The position numbers and the translations under genes were made by a program. This document shows positions 10,245-19,247 of a stretch of DNA of 24,674 nucleotides, piece after piece. The notes under the pieces were generated by a model, which made no database searches, was not told where the DNA came from, and saw only the letters and a list, made by a program, of their open reading frames with translations. The DNA comes from Blastomyces gilchristii SLH14081 (Eukaryota; Ascomycota; Eurotiomycetes; Onygenales; Ajellomycetaceae), in contig NW_003101654.1 in NCBI RefSeq assembly GCF_000003855.2, forward strand, positions 200,831 through 225,504, written 5' to 3'. Numbering within the stretch: position 1 is the stretch's first letter; every line of letters starts with the position of its first letter.

Positions 10245-11062
10245 CTATATCTGATCAATTTCCTCCTCTTCATATTCAGATATTTCTGAATTCAGTCATT
10301 TTCTTGTAGCTGCTTGAGTTTCTGATAGAAAGTCTATTAAGTATTTAATTCCTGTCTCAGTTGAGAATAAGAATCTTATATTTAATTGATTTAGATCATA
10401 CTTCTCTTTCAATCTGACTCTGAGACTATTGTATAATGCACAGTGCATTACAATATGCTCAGAATTCTCATTTGCATTGCAGAATGAGCATTCTATTGAA
10501 TCAAATCTATCATCAAATCTTTGTATATAAGATTTGAAATAGCCATGTCCTAATTTCAGCTGTATTATAGATGAGAATATTTTCTTTTTACATTTAATTG
10601 AACAAGATTTCCACTTGGGTTTTGTTTCAAATCTTGAATAATGTATACTCTTCTTTTGTTTCTGCCAGCTTTCATTTCACTTGTCTAAACAAGATTCTTT
10701 TATTTTTCTCTTTATAAAAGACCAGGACACAATTTTTTGAACAGATCTGCTTAATTCTGAAGCTTTTTGTGCAGCTGAATCAGCCAATTCATTATCATGA
10801 ATATTCATATGAGCAGGAACTCAGTGCAGATGAATTATCAGCTTTGATGTTCTTCTCTTTTGAAGTTTTAAAATGAAGTTTAAGATCAGTTCAAGATTCA
10901 TTTGACTATTATGAATCTGACTATTTCTAAGTCTTTTTAAAGCAGCTTGACTATCAGCGAATATCCATGCCTCTTTCAAACTATTTTCTCTTTTATGAGA
11001 TTTTATTTCAATAAGTTTGAAAGCGTTCACTATTGTAAATAGTTCAGCATCAAAGACTTCAG
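10245..11062 (-). pseudogene. LINE ORF2 C-terminus: RNase H end and CCHC finger
   Basis: The fragment begins within RNase H. It shows FADSQAAL (catalytic Asp box, near 10950), then PAHMNIHDNELADSA (10765-10820, the His/Asp box near the RNase H end). A C-terminal finger follows at about 10440-10491: CSFCNANENSEHIVMHC, i.e. CX2CX7HX4C, intact here. The frame continues past one TGA at a probable Trp (near 10331) to a TAG near 10245. RNase H downstream of RT, together with the terminal finger, places the element in the I/Tad1 group of LINEs. N-terminal two thirds of ORF2 were lost by 5' truncation. Confidence 0.85.
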
Positions 11063-11075
11063 AAGATCAGTGCTT
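11063..11075. repeat. Right target-site duplication of the truncated LINE
   Basis: AAGATCAGTGCTT, partner of 9858-9870; Gypsy B coding sequence resumes after it. Confidence 0.9.
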
Positions 11076-14000
11076 TCTTACTCAAAGAATAAATCAGTGT
11101 CTGTTCATATCAATCACATTGTATTGAAAGAAGATTCAGAAGATAACTATGAGAATACTCTGATGAAATAGAGAAAAGATTAGCTTCTATTCAAATTTGT
11201 AAAGAGAAGCTTGAAGAGGTTGAATGACAATAATTTGAAGAGAAAATAACAATGAATGCAATTCTTGTATCTACTGTGATAGATAACATGTGTAATATAA
11301 AAGCCATGATAGACAGCAGTCTATGTCATTATACAATGATTAAATCTTCAGTTGTAAGATATTATAGTCTTCAGTGTATTCTTTTATCAAAACTCTGACT
11401 TCTTGCAGAATTTAATGATTTAAAAGATGTTTGCATCTGTTACATAATAAAACTAAATATAGATATTGAAGAATATCAATGTGAAGATACCTATATATAT
11501 GAAGATAACAATCTTGATTATAATCTTATATTAGAACTTATCTGACTATCTGAACAAGGCATCTTACTGAATACTCAGAATAGAAGCTTAATATTTCTTC
11601 ACAACAATAGAATTCATAAAGATAATATTTATAAAATCATGAATCTGACACAGATCTCTGTCAATGTGTATAAAATACTCTGAAAAAGAAGTCACTGATA
11701 GAATTACTGACAAGATCACTGACAGCAGAATTACATAATAATCTACTTTATCAGTCTGACTAATATCAAAAAGACTCTAGAAAAGTTATTCTGTATTATA
11801 ATAATAGATTCTTATATGAAACTTTCTCAGTAATATTATAAATATCTAGATGTCTTTTAACAAGATAATATTATGAATTTACCTCTCTTATGAGACTCAG
11901 AAGTGAACCACAGTATCAAGTTAGAAAAGAAGAATGATAAAGACTCTGAATCATCATGAAGCTCTCTTTATAATATATTTTGAGATGAACTTCTTCTTCT
12001 TTGAAAGACACTTAATAATCTGTTGAATAAAGAATTTATACACATTAGCAACTCTTCTGCTGCAGTCTCTATTCTCTTTGCAAAGCAATCAGATGAAGAA
12101 CTCTGATTCTGTGTAAACTATTAAGAACTGAACAGATTAACAAAGAAAAACTGTTATTCTTTATCTCTTATCAATGAAACTCTAGCTTGTATTGAATAAG
12201 CTCAATGATTCACAAAGTTAGATGTCATTACTGCATTTCATAAGATTCACATCACTGAAGAAGATGAGTGATTTATAGTATTCTGAACATAATATGATCT
12301 CTCTGAATAAGTAGTCACACTCTTTGAACTGGCTAATACTCTCAGTATATTTCAGAAGTATATCAACTGAGCACTCTGACATTTTCTTGATGAATTCATA
12401 TCTATATATCTTAATGATATTCTCATCTTCACTGACAAGTTCAAGAAAGAATATCAGAAATATGTATGAAAGATATTATAATAACTATGAGAAGCAGAAC
12501 TACTGATAGACATAGACAAGTATGATTTTGAGATTAAAACTACAAAATATCTAGACTTTATCATAGAAGCTGGTAAGAAGATCTGAATAAATTCTGAGAA
12601 GATCTCTGCAATTCTTGAATAGAAGACTCTGTGCACTGTGAAAGATGTATAAAGCTTCATCAGATTCACTAACTTCTATCAGTAATTTATACAGAACTTC
12701 TTAGATATTATGAGATCACTTACAGAAGTCACTAAGAAAGACTCAGTATTTTAATAATCAGCAGATACTGAAGCTGTATTTATATAAATGAAGAAGATAT
12801 TCATTAATATCTCTCTGCTGATAACATTCAATTCTGATTATGAGATAGTTGTTGAAGCTGATTTCTCTGACTATATCATAGAAGAAACTATATTATAATA
12901 TAATAATGAAAACATCTTAAAATTATGCATTTTTATATCTAAGAAACTGAGTCTTACTGAATGCAATTATGAGATCTATGATAAGAAACTTCTTACAATT
13001 ATACACTGTCTAGAAGAATGAGACTCTGAACTCTGAAGTATCTCTGAATTTGAGATAATCACAGATCACAAGAATCTCAAATACTTCACTACTATCTATA
13101 AACTTACTGAATAACAGATGCAATGATCTGAGTTCTTAAGCTGCTTTTATTTTACACTACACTATGATTCTGACAGTCAGAACTTGCTGATAGATGCTCT
13201 CTTATTACAAGAGTAAGATATGACTTCTGATATAATAGATACCTGTTGAATGAACTGAGATTATCAGCTCTTAGATCTGAAGATACTGATTGATCAAGAT
13301 AGAACAACTCATGACACTATATATACTTCTCTGATTAGAATATTTCCTCTCTGAACTAACACTGACACTGATATCTTCACTTCTTCTACACTGAATGAAT
13401 TGTGATATATCACAGCTTAAACTGATGAACTTCTTCAAGCACTCATTGAAGTGATATATCAAGAAGTACTCTGATTCCTCAAAGAACTACATATAAGAAC
13501 TGACATATCAGAATGCTCAATCAATGACAATAATACTCTGTAATTTTATGAATGATGCTGAGTCTCTTATTTCAAACTCTTGCATATCTGAATAATGCAA
13601 GAGATGCATGATTCTTGTATAATCAGCTATTCAGATTATAAATAACTGTATTAAATAATCTCTTGAGAGTTGTACTGATCTGAGATATTGAACAGTATCA
13701 GATATTTCATCTGAAACTGTAATCATTATTTCTTCATCATCTCATGAAAGAACTGTAGAAATGACCTGCTAAAACTGCTTAATATCTCTGATAGAATCTG
13801 ATGAGATGTGAAAATTGACTTTGCTATTAATCTCTCTGAGAGTAAGAGTTATAGAAACATTCTGAGCATCATGAACTGATTGAGTAAGAGTGTAATATTG
13901 AAACCTTGTAATAAGATGAATACTGAACAATTTACTGAAGCTTTTCTATGAAGCCTGTTCTATTGAATGCATGAATTACTGAGATCTATAGTATCAGATT

Positions 14001-14865
14001 AAGACTGTCAATTCATGAGCACTCTATGAACAAGAATCTGTCAAGTTCTCAAGATTATATATCATTTGTTAACTGTCTATCACTCTGAGATCAATGATGT
14101 ATCAGAAAGAATAATTCAGACTGTAAAGAATTATCTTTGTAAGTTCTGTAATCACTTATAAGATGATTGACATGACCGTCTTCTACATGCTGAAGTCACT
14201 ATCAATGACTGAAATGCTAGTTCAATAGGTATAAGCCTGTTCTTTCTCATATATAGATATTACATGAAGATATTGAATCTTTTAGAGATTATACATTTCA
14301 CACTGAACTTCTGCAGTCTGATTCAGATTACTGATAATATAGTAATGAAGCTCTGAGACACTTATAATTGAGCAGAAGTCTTTATAACAAGCACTAAACA
14401 GAATCAAGAAGATCAAATTAATATTCACTGAGATCTTATTAAGTAATATGAGATAGAAGACCTGATGTGATTAAATCTTAAGAATATATGAATCACACAC
14501 TCATCTCATACACTGAATTACTGTTATGTTAAATATAAGGTGATAGATGTTCTAGACAGTCATAATTACTGTCTTAACACATCATTTGAGATTTATAATG
14601 TCTTTCATATAAGCTTACTCTGTCATACTGTCACTGACCTGTTTCCTTCTCAACTGACTTCTAATTGAGAGTTATCAGGGATTGTGAGAGAAGATAATGA
14701 ACTTGAGTGAAAGATTGAGAATATTCTTGATAAGAGATCTCACAGCTGCAGCTGATAATATCTTGTGAAATAAGTCAGCTATAATTGTCTGATCTGAACC
14801 TTGAGCTCTGTATTATCTGAAACAGTGACTCTTGATCAATAAGAACTACACACAATCTCACTACT
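11076..14865 (+). pseudogene. Gypsy B pol: protease, RT, RNase H, integrase, chromodomain
   Basis: Motifs in order: protease AMIDSS at 11302-11319 (family D-S/T-G, Gly changed to Ser); RT FCVNY-ELN near 12107-12133, FTKLD near 12218 and the catalytic box YLND at 12407-12418 (YLDD with one Asp to Asn); RNase H VVEADFSD near 12849-12872 and ITDHKNLKYF near 13060-13090; an eroded integrase zinc region near 13580-13720. The integrase core has its Asp in KIDFA (near 13811), its second Asp in VSD-DCQF (near 13985) and Glu in SERIIQTVKN (near 14100). A chromodomain follows at about 14704-14850, recognisable from KIENILDKR and YLVK. Chromodomains direct new insertions to heterochromatin in this group. 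Many TGA stops sit at conserved Trp positions, so the copy is dead. Confidence 0.9.
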
Positions 14866-14877
14866 GAAAAGAAGGGG
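14866..14877 (+). promoter_or_regulatory. Polypurine tract of Gypsy B
   Basis: GAAAAGAAGGGG lies five bases before the 3' LTR, where plus-strand DNA synthesis of LTR retrotransposons is primed. Confidence 0.8.
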
Positions 14878-14881
14878 TTAA

Positions 14882-15162
14882 TATGACAGGCTGCGCCTGA
14901 TCAATCATATAGACTATTCTGTTACACTTTACAGATTTCTATCACTCTGATTCTCAGTTGCTGATTCTCAACTGAAAACTTATGAAATTTCTATTCTTCT
15001 GCCCTGAAGCTTCACCGCGTACATTACTGTGTACACATATAAATATTCATTCTGATCACTGATTCTCACACTTTCTCTCTTTTCTTTCCTTCTTTAACAT
15101 TTTTCACTTTGTTATATAAGATCTATATATTATACTAATCTATTCAGCGTAGGCCTCTTACA
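14882..15162 (+). repeat. 3' LTR of Gypsy B
   Basis: It aligns with 8241-8521 with no net length change. It starts TATGACAGG, where the canonical TG has become TA. Most differences are losses of CC, GG or CG here (e.g. CCG to CTG, CGG to CAG or CAA, ACCGC to ATCAC), with some CA to TA. Confidence 0.92.
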
Positions 15163-15985
15163 AGTTATAGCTTCAATTAAGTTATTCTTCTTTGAAAACT
15201 TTATTATTCTGACTACAATGTCTGAATTCAGTGTGAAATTTCTTATTCAGAATGAGAATCTCTGAAAATCAGCAGTAGAATCTTTGTTAAACACAATAAT
15301 TCTATCTGAGAGAGATAAAAAGTGAGATAAATTCATTCTTTATACTATTTCAGTTGAAATTATTGACTGTGAAGAAGAAATGTAACTTCTCAAAAATAAA
15401 TTAGAAGAATACAATTCTATTCAACTAAGAAAAGAGCCTGTATAACTAAATTCAATTGACTTTAGACAAAGCAGAAAAAATGCCTCTGTTCTAGTCTATA
15501 TAAAGACACTTGAATAATCAAAGATCTCTGAAGTAAGAGTAGCAGATTTCAAAATGAGAGTTCATGAATACAAAGACTCAAGAATGAATCTCAATGCTCA
15601 AACACAGTGTTCAAACTGTCAAAGATATGAACACTTTGCAATCTCTTAGTATAGAGACTTAAAATATGCATTCTATGCTAGAGATCACAAAACTAGTGAG
15701 TATAAATATAAAACATGATTAAAAAGAGATGAAATATGTCAATATACTCTGCTTAAATACTCTAATTATAAACAAAAACATGCATCTAGCTCAAAAGAAT
15801 GTATGTTTACTTCAAGAACTCAAAAGAACTGAAGAAAAGATGAAGCTCAAAGTCAATCTAGAACTGAAGAGAAGAGTTAAGTCAGTAAATCTACTACTAA
15901 AAGCTTAAAAAGAAGAAACTCTTAACTATCTAACTCTTCAAACTTCAATTCTTCAGGTATATGTAAATAGAATTTGAATTCTTAA
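15163..15985 (+). pseudogene. LINE ORF1 C-terminal part with zinc knuckles
   Basis: ORF1 resumes after Gypsy B. An RNA-binding-fold-like segment (about 15260-15530) precedes a cluster of knuckles that matches the minus-strand copy at 24213-24650. The first, CSNCQRYEHFAIS, starts at about 15607. Later ones have lost Cys residues (e.g. YARDHKT and YSNYKQKHASSSKEC, where the other copy has CARDHKT and CFNCKEKHASSSKEC). This copy has additional CA-to-TA changes that the other copy lacks. The frame ends at a TAA near 15985, in the same place as the other copy apart from a few residues. Confidence 0.8.
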
Positions 15986-16869
15986 ACTTCTGTTAAGATT
16001 AGAGAATTGAGAAATGACTCTAATAATAAACTAGATATAATGCAAGCAGTGAAGATTTCGACTTTTCAAAATAGTTATAATCTACTGTCTGATAATAGTG
16101 ATTAGATTCTACTCTATCTATACTCTCTTTTAGTATGAATATACAATAAAAATAATAAAAAAAGTTTAAAAACTCTTCAAAAATTACATTTATTTAAAAC
16201 AATGTGAATAGAAACTCAAAATGCATTCATTCTTGTCTTCAGATTGTATTTGAATAAAAAGTTGACTTTGTACTTCTTTAAGAATCAAACTTTGATACTG
16301 AGTAAAAGTACATTATTTCTCATTCAAGCTATTACTAGTTTCTTTATGAAAAATCTGAGATAAAATCAAGAGTAGTGATCTATGAAAGAAAGAGATCAAG
16401 ATATCAATTTAATCTGAGATTTAATATTTTATCTGACTCTGATATTCTAGTGAGTGATATTATAGATAAAGAGAATGAGTTTGATACTATTGAACTCATA
16501 TATATCTATAATGAAAAGTCATTGAAAGAAAACAATAATACCTGAATAATTGACAGAGGATTTTTAAATATAACTCTCTTAAAAAACTCTATAATTGCAG
16601 AAGACTTCAATACACATTATCTCTGATGAAACTCAGAATACATACAAGCAGTAAGAGCAGATAAACTGATTAAATAAACCTTTAAGCATTCAATAGATTT
16701 AGTTAACAAGTCTGATCAACAAACATTCTCTAGAAAAGACATGAAAAACAAATCTATTATAGACCTAACTTTCATGTTATAAAATCTAATTGAAAAAAGA
16801 CTTATAAACTGAGTTATTGATTCAAATAAAACCTCAGAATCAGGTCATGAGATTATTTAATTTGATATT

Positions 16870-16877
16870 GAACTGAG
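16870..16877. repeat. Left target-site duplication of MITE copy 2
   Basis: GAACTGAG, repeated exactly at 17382-17389. The uninterrupted LINE copy (reverse strand near 23325) has this octamer once. Confidence 0.93.
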
Positions 16878-17381
16878 TAGACTGGCTGCTGATATCATGA
16901 ATTTCACGTTTGATCTCATTTGATCTGGTCTCATACATTTCTTGACGTGAATCCTGCCGGGACTAGTCATTAAAAAACCATGCAAAGTGACTATATATCA
17001 GATCTTAAAATGAAATCATGACTTGAAAAAATGAGAAAGTGATCTCATTTGATCCCATTTAATCTCATTCTTGGCATAATGTTACTATTTTTAGACATTT
17101 TAAGGTTTTTTTAGACTATTTTTAATTTTTTAAAAAGTAACACTTTTTGGTAACACTCAAATAAGATTTAAAGTCATTTAAAGCAATAAAAATAATTTAA
17201 ATTGAGAAGTGGCAATCATGATTCTATTTGAAAAATGTGACAAGAGTAGACAGTAAGTCTCACTGAGACAGTACGAGACTACTATCTAATGTTAAAACCG
17301 TGTAATGGGATCAGTCGAATTGGTAATAGAACTATCAAAAACTCTGATCCTGGTCCCAGACACGGTCACACGGTCAGTCTA
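16878..17381. mobile_element. hAT-like MITE, copy 2 (504 bp)
   Basis: It begins TAGACTGGCTG and ends CGGTCAGTCTA, so the terminal repeats are imperfect here; the left end of copy 1 is the better preserved. It has perfect 8-bp target duplications. The empty site can be read from the other LINE copy, which proves a precise insertion of this unit. Interior sequence matches copy 1, and most differences are CC to TC, GG to GA or CG to TG. No open reading frame. Confidence 0.93.
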
Positions 17382-17389
17382 GAACTGAG
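17382..17389. repeat. Right target-site duplication of MITE copy 2
   Basis: GAACTGAG, partner of 16870-16877; the LINE ORF2 frame resumes with GTGAAAAAC. Confidence 0.93.
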
Positions 17390-17586
17390 TGAAAAACAAA
17401 GAAGTGAAAATTCTCTTCTCTCTAATCAGTATAACTTTGAAAAAGCTGATTGAAAAGCAGTTGAAGAAAGAGTAAAACAGCTGAAATCTGAAAAGAAGAG
17501 TGAGCTCTAATGAAATCAAAGTCAAGATATCTCAAATAAAATGCTTAAGAATAGAGTAAAGCTGATTAAATCTATTCTTCTAACAA

Positions 17587-17962
17587 TTATTATTATTATT
17601 ATTATTATTCTTCAATTATAGATGTATGCAGTCAGAGACTATGACATCTACCTGAGAATCTTTAGTTCTCAGAGTTTTTCCTATATCTATAGAGTCAACT
17701 ATTATACATTTATCAATTTCAAATATACAAAATCAGAAAATTCCAGCTCAGAATACAAAAACTGTTTACAAATTACAGTATTTCAACACCTTCTGATAGT
17801 TTGAAATCATTTGAAAATATTATGACAAAAGAAAAGAGAATATAGTCTTAAAGATGAACACATTAAATAGATAGAGAAAAGAATAGAAGAAAACAAGTAC
17901 AGTAAAGAGAGACTATAACAAAACAAAATTATTAAAAGATGATGTATAGCTGTTTTAACAGA
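17587..17962 (-). other. LINE 3' UTR and (AAT)n tail
   Basis: This segment lies after the ORF2 end. From 17587 to about 17914 it is nearly identical to the last ~320 bases of both SINEs. A stem-loop (CTGAGAA / TTCTCAG, 17652-17672) lies about 60 bases before the tail. Such a shared tail is what lets a LINE enzyme recognise SINE RNA. Confidence 0.85.
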
Positions 17963-18151
17963 CTATATCTAGTCAATTTTCACTTCTTCATATTCAGATA
18001 CTTCTGAATTCAGTCATTTTCTTGTAGCTGCTCTAGTTTCTGATAGAAAGTCTATTAAGTATTTAGTTCCTGTCTCAGTTGAGAATAAGAACCTCATATT
18101 TAATTGATTTAAATCATACTTTTTCTTTAATCTGACTCTGAGACTATTGCA
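17963..18151 (-). pseudogene. LINE ORF2 extreme C-terminus
   Basis: Short C-terminal piece after SINE A, including NSLRVRLKKKYDLNQLN and LSETRAATRK. A TGA near 18014 follows ATRK and is probably a mutated Trp, because the same codon is TGA in the other copy and the frame continues in both. The last His/Cys residues of the terminal finger lie at the SINE A insertion point. Confidence 0.75.
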
Positions 18152-18152
18152 T

Positions 18153-18167
18153 AATGCACAATGCATT
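18153..18167. repeat. Left target-site duplication of SINE A
   Basis: AATGCACAATGCATT, repeated exactly at 19233-19247. The truncated LINE (near 10436-10450) carries the near-identical empty site. Confidence 0.93.
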
Positions 18168-18275
18168 GGCCCGGTGACGTAGTGATTAACTACGCTACCA
18201 TGAAGCCCCAATTAGCGGCCTTCCCCCCGGGGAATCAATGCCAAGAGAGGGCCGGTTCGAACCCTGCAAGGGCCA
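18168..18275 (+). promoter_or_regulatory. tRNA-like head of SINE A (Pol III A and B boxes)
   Basis: GGCCC at the start pairs with GGGCC at the end. GCGTAG..CTACGC type D-arm pairing is preserved (in this copy as ACGTAG / CTACGC). The A box lies at about 18174-18186 and the B box, GGTTCGAACCC, at 18254-18264 inside a GCNGG/CCTGC T-arm. The anticodon region is distorted by extra sequence, so this is a tRNA-derived promoter, not a working tRNA. The parent tRNA could not be identified. Confidence 0.85.
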
Positions 18276-19153
18276 TCTTAATCACAGCTTTCACTGTTAA
18301 GTTATAAAACAGTACCGGGGGCCCTCGGGTGCACTATAGCAAATCATCATCAAGCTTAAGATGTTCATCCCAGGGGTCCCCAGATGCTAATTCTCACTGA
18401 TCTTAGGATTAACAGCCCTCCAGGCGCTTCAAGTTAGATCAGTACTAGAGTGATTGAGATCTAGGATGCCCGCAGGATAGCAAATCATCATCAAACTTAA
18501 CTGACCAGGTCTCATTCCCCTTACTCTAGGCACTCACTTCCAGGGAATAAGATTTAAAAACTATCTGATTAGAACACCCTGGGCCTAGCAAGGACCTAGG
18601 TGAGATGAGACCTAGGCATTCTTAATAGATGATTAGTGTAAGCAAGACTGTGACAGTCAATTGATAGACTGAAATGCTGAGATTGACAGTCAGAAGATTA
18701 GAGACTTAACTAGAATTAAGTAGCTCTGATGTTATTCTTAGTGAGAATCTCACTTATGAATAAGCTAGTTACAGAAGCTAGCTGAGTGATGACTCTTTAG
18801 AGAGAATGATAATCTCTGAAGCAGGCCTGAGAGGACAGAGACAGCAGTCAATTATATAGAGTGTTAAAATATATATATAGCTTAAGATGCAAACTGTAGA
18901 GATCTTATTCTGTAGCTCTCTTTACTATACTTATTTTCTTCTGTTCTTTTCTCTATCTATTTAATATATCTATCTTTAAGACTATGTTCTCTTTTCTTTT
19001 GTCATAATATTTTCAAATGATTTCAAACTATCAGAAGGTGTTGAAATACTGTAATTTATAAACAGTTTTTATATTCTGAGCTGGAATTTTCTGATTTTAC
19101 ATATTTGAAATTGATAAATGTATAATAGTTGACTCTATAGATATAGGAAAAAC

Positions 19154-19176
19154 CCTGAGAACTAAAGATTCTCAGG
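19154..19176 (+). promoter_or_regulatory. Tail stem-loop of SINE A
   Basis: CCTGAGAA (19154-19161) pairs with TTCTCAGG (19169-19176), matching the LINE 3' UTR stem. Confidence 0.65.
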
Positions 19177-19232
19177 TAGATGTCATAGTCTCTGACTGCA
19201 TACATCTATAATTGAAGAATAATAATAATAAT

Positions 19233-19247
19233 AATGCACAATGCATT
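19233..19247. repeat. Right target-site duplication of SINE A
   Basis: AATGCACAATGCATT, partner of 18153-18167; ORF2 sequence of the LINE resumes after it. Confidence 0.93.

Larger units (their letters stand above)
9871..11062 (-). mobile_element. 5'-truncated Tad1-like LINE inside Gypsy B
   Basis: On the minus strand it runs from within the RNase H domain of ORF2 to the 3' UTR and a terminal (AAT)8 tail (seen as ATT repeats at 9871-9894). Perfect 13-bp duplications bound it. 5' truncation, a simple-repeat tail and a variable-length duplication are hallmarks of LINE insertion. It matches the 3' part of the longer minus-strand LINE (17587-20000). It is visibly less mutated than Gypsy B around it, with fewer stops and a readable 69-codon frame at 10821-11030, so it arrived late. 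Confidence 0.93.
8241..15162 (+). mobile_element. Gypsy-type chromovirus LTR retrotransposon B
   Basis: Two 281-bp LTRs (8241-8521 and 14882-15162) enclose, in order, Gag with zinc knuckle, protease, RT, RNase H, integrase and a C-terminal chromodomain, the order of fungal chromoviruses. It sits inside ORF1 of the plus-strand LINE. A 5'-truncated LINE (9871-11062) later entered just after the Gag knuckle. LTR differences are almost all C/T or G/A transitions and the 3' LTR is more mutated than the 5' one. The expected 5-bp target duplication is not convincing: GGTAA before, AGTTA after. The internal region has dozens of in-frame stops, mostly TGA at Trp positions. Confidence 0.92.
7436..17586 (+). 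mobile_element. Tad1-like LINE, plus-strand copy, multiply interrupted
   Basis: Its pieces are 7436-8240, 15163-16877 and 17382-17586. They carry the 53-bp array, ORF1 and the first third of ORF2. They match the minus-strand LINE at 17587-24674 wherever the two overlap. The copy is split by Gypsy B within ORF1, by MITE copy 2 within the endonuclease part of ORF2, and is cut at 17586 by insertion of the minus-strand LINE. Its sequence breaks after CTTCTAACAA where the other copy continues with GTATTGAAG. The rest of ORF2 should therefore resume beyond the right edge of the window. It is the most heavily mutated of the LINE copies. Confidence 0.8.
16135..17586 (+). pseudogene. LINE ORF2 N-terminus: APE-type endonuclease, interrupted
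   Basis: ORF2 starts at an ATG at 16135, about 150 bases after ORF1. The endonuclease fold is recognisable from residues matching LLQESNFDTE (near 16270-16300), AEDFNTHY (near 16598-16622), an IDLTF segment (near 16758) and the terminal box SGH (16840-16848), where APE enzymes normally have S-D-H. MITE copy 2 splits the frame at 16877/17382. The frame then continues to 17586, where the minus-strand LINE begins. The enzyme would nick the target DNA to prime reverse transcription. RT and RNase H of this copy are not in the window. Confidence 0.8.
18168..19232 (+). mobile_element. tRNA-headed long SINE, copy A (1065 bp)
   Basis: It starts with a tRNA-like head containing RNA polymerase III A and B boxes. 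A body of about 640 bases without coding capacity follows, then a ~320-base segment (about 18913-19232) nearly identical to the 3' UTR of the LINE, and an AAT-repeat tail. Perfect 15-bp duplications bound it. It was inserted within the codons of the ORF2 terminal zinc finger. The head and body keep far more CC, GG and CG than the LINE around it, so it either arrived late or was mutated less. A 24-base motif with the core CATCATCAA occurs twice in the body (18336-18359 and 18477-18500). This copy has 14 extra bases in the tRNA-like head relative to copy B. Confidence 0.92.

Noticed and set aside
12324..13462. Short frames on both strands (12324-12506, 12454-12669, 13271-13462)
   Set aside because: All lie within Gypsy B pol in the wrong frame or strand.
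8821..14865. TGA read as Trp, suggesting a mitochondrial or alternative code
   Set aside because: TAA and TAG also interrupt the same frames, and the genes are nuclear-type Gypsy, LINE and SINE elements. TGG to TGA by mutation explains the pattern.
18168..18275. A functional tRNA gene
   Set aside because: The anticodon region is distorted, the acceptor stem is only partly paired, and the unit is the head of a repeated element with target duplications.
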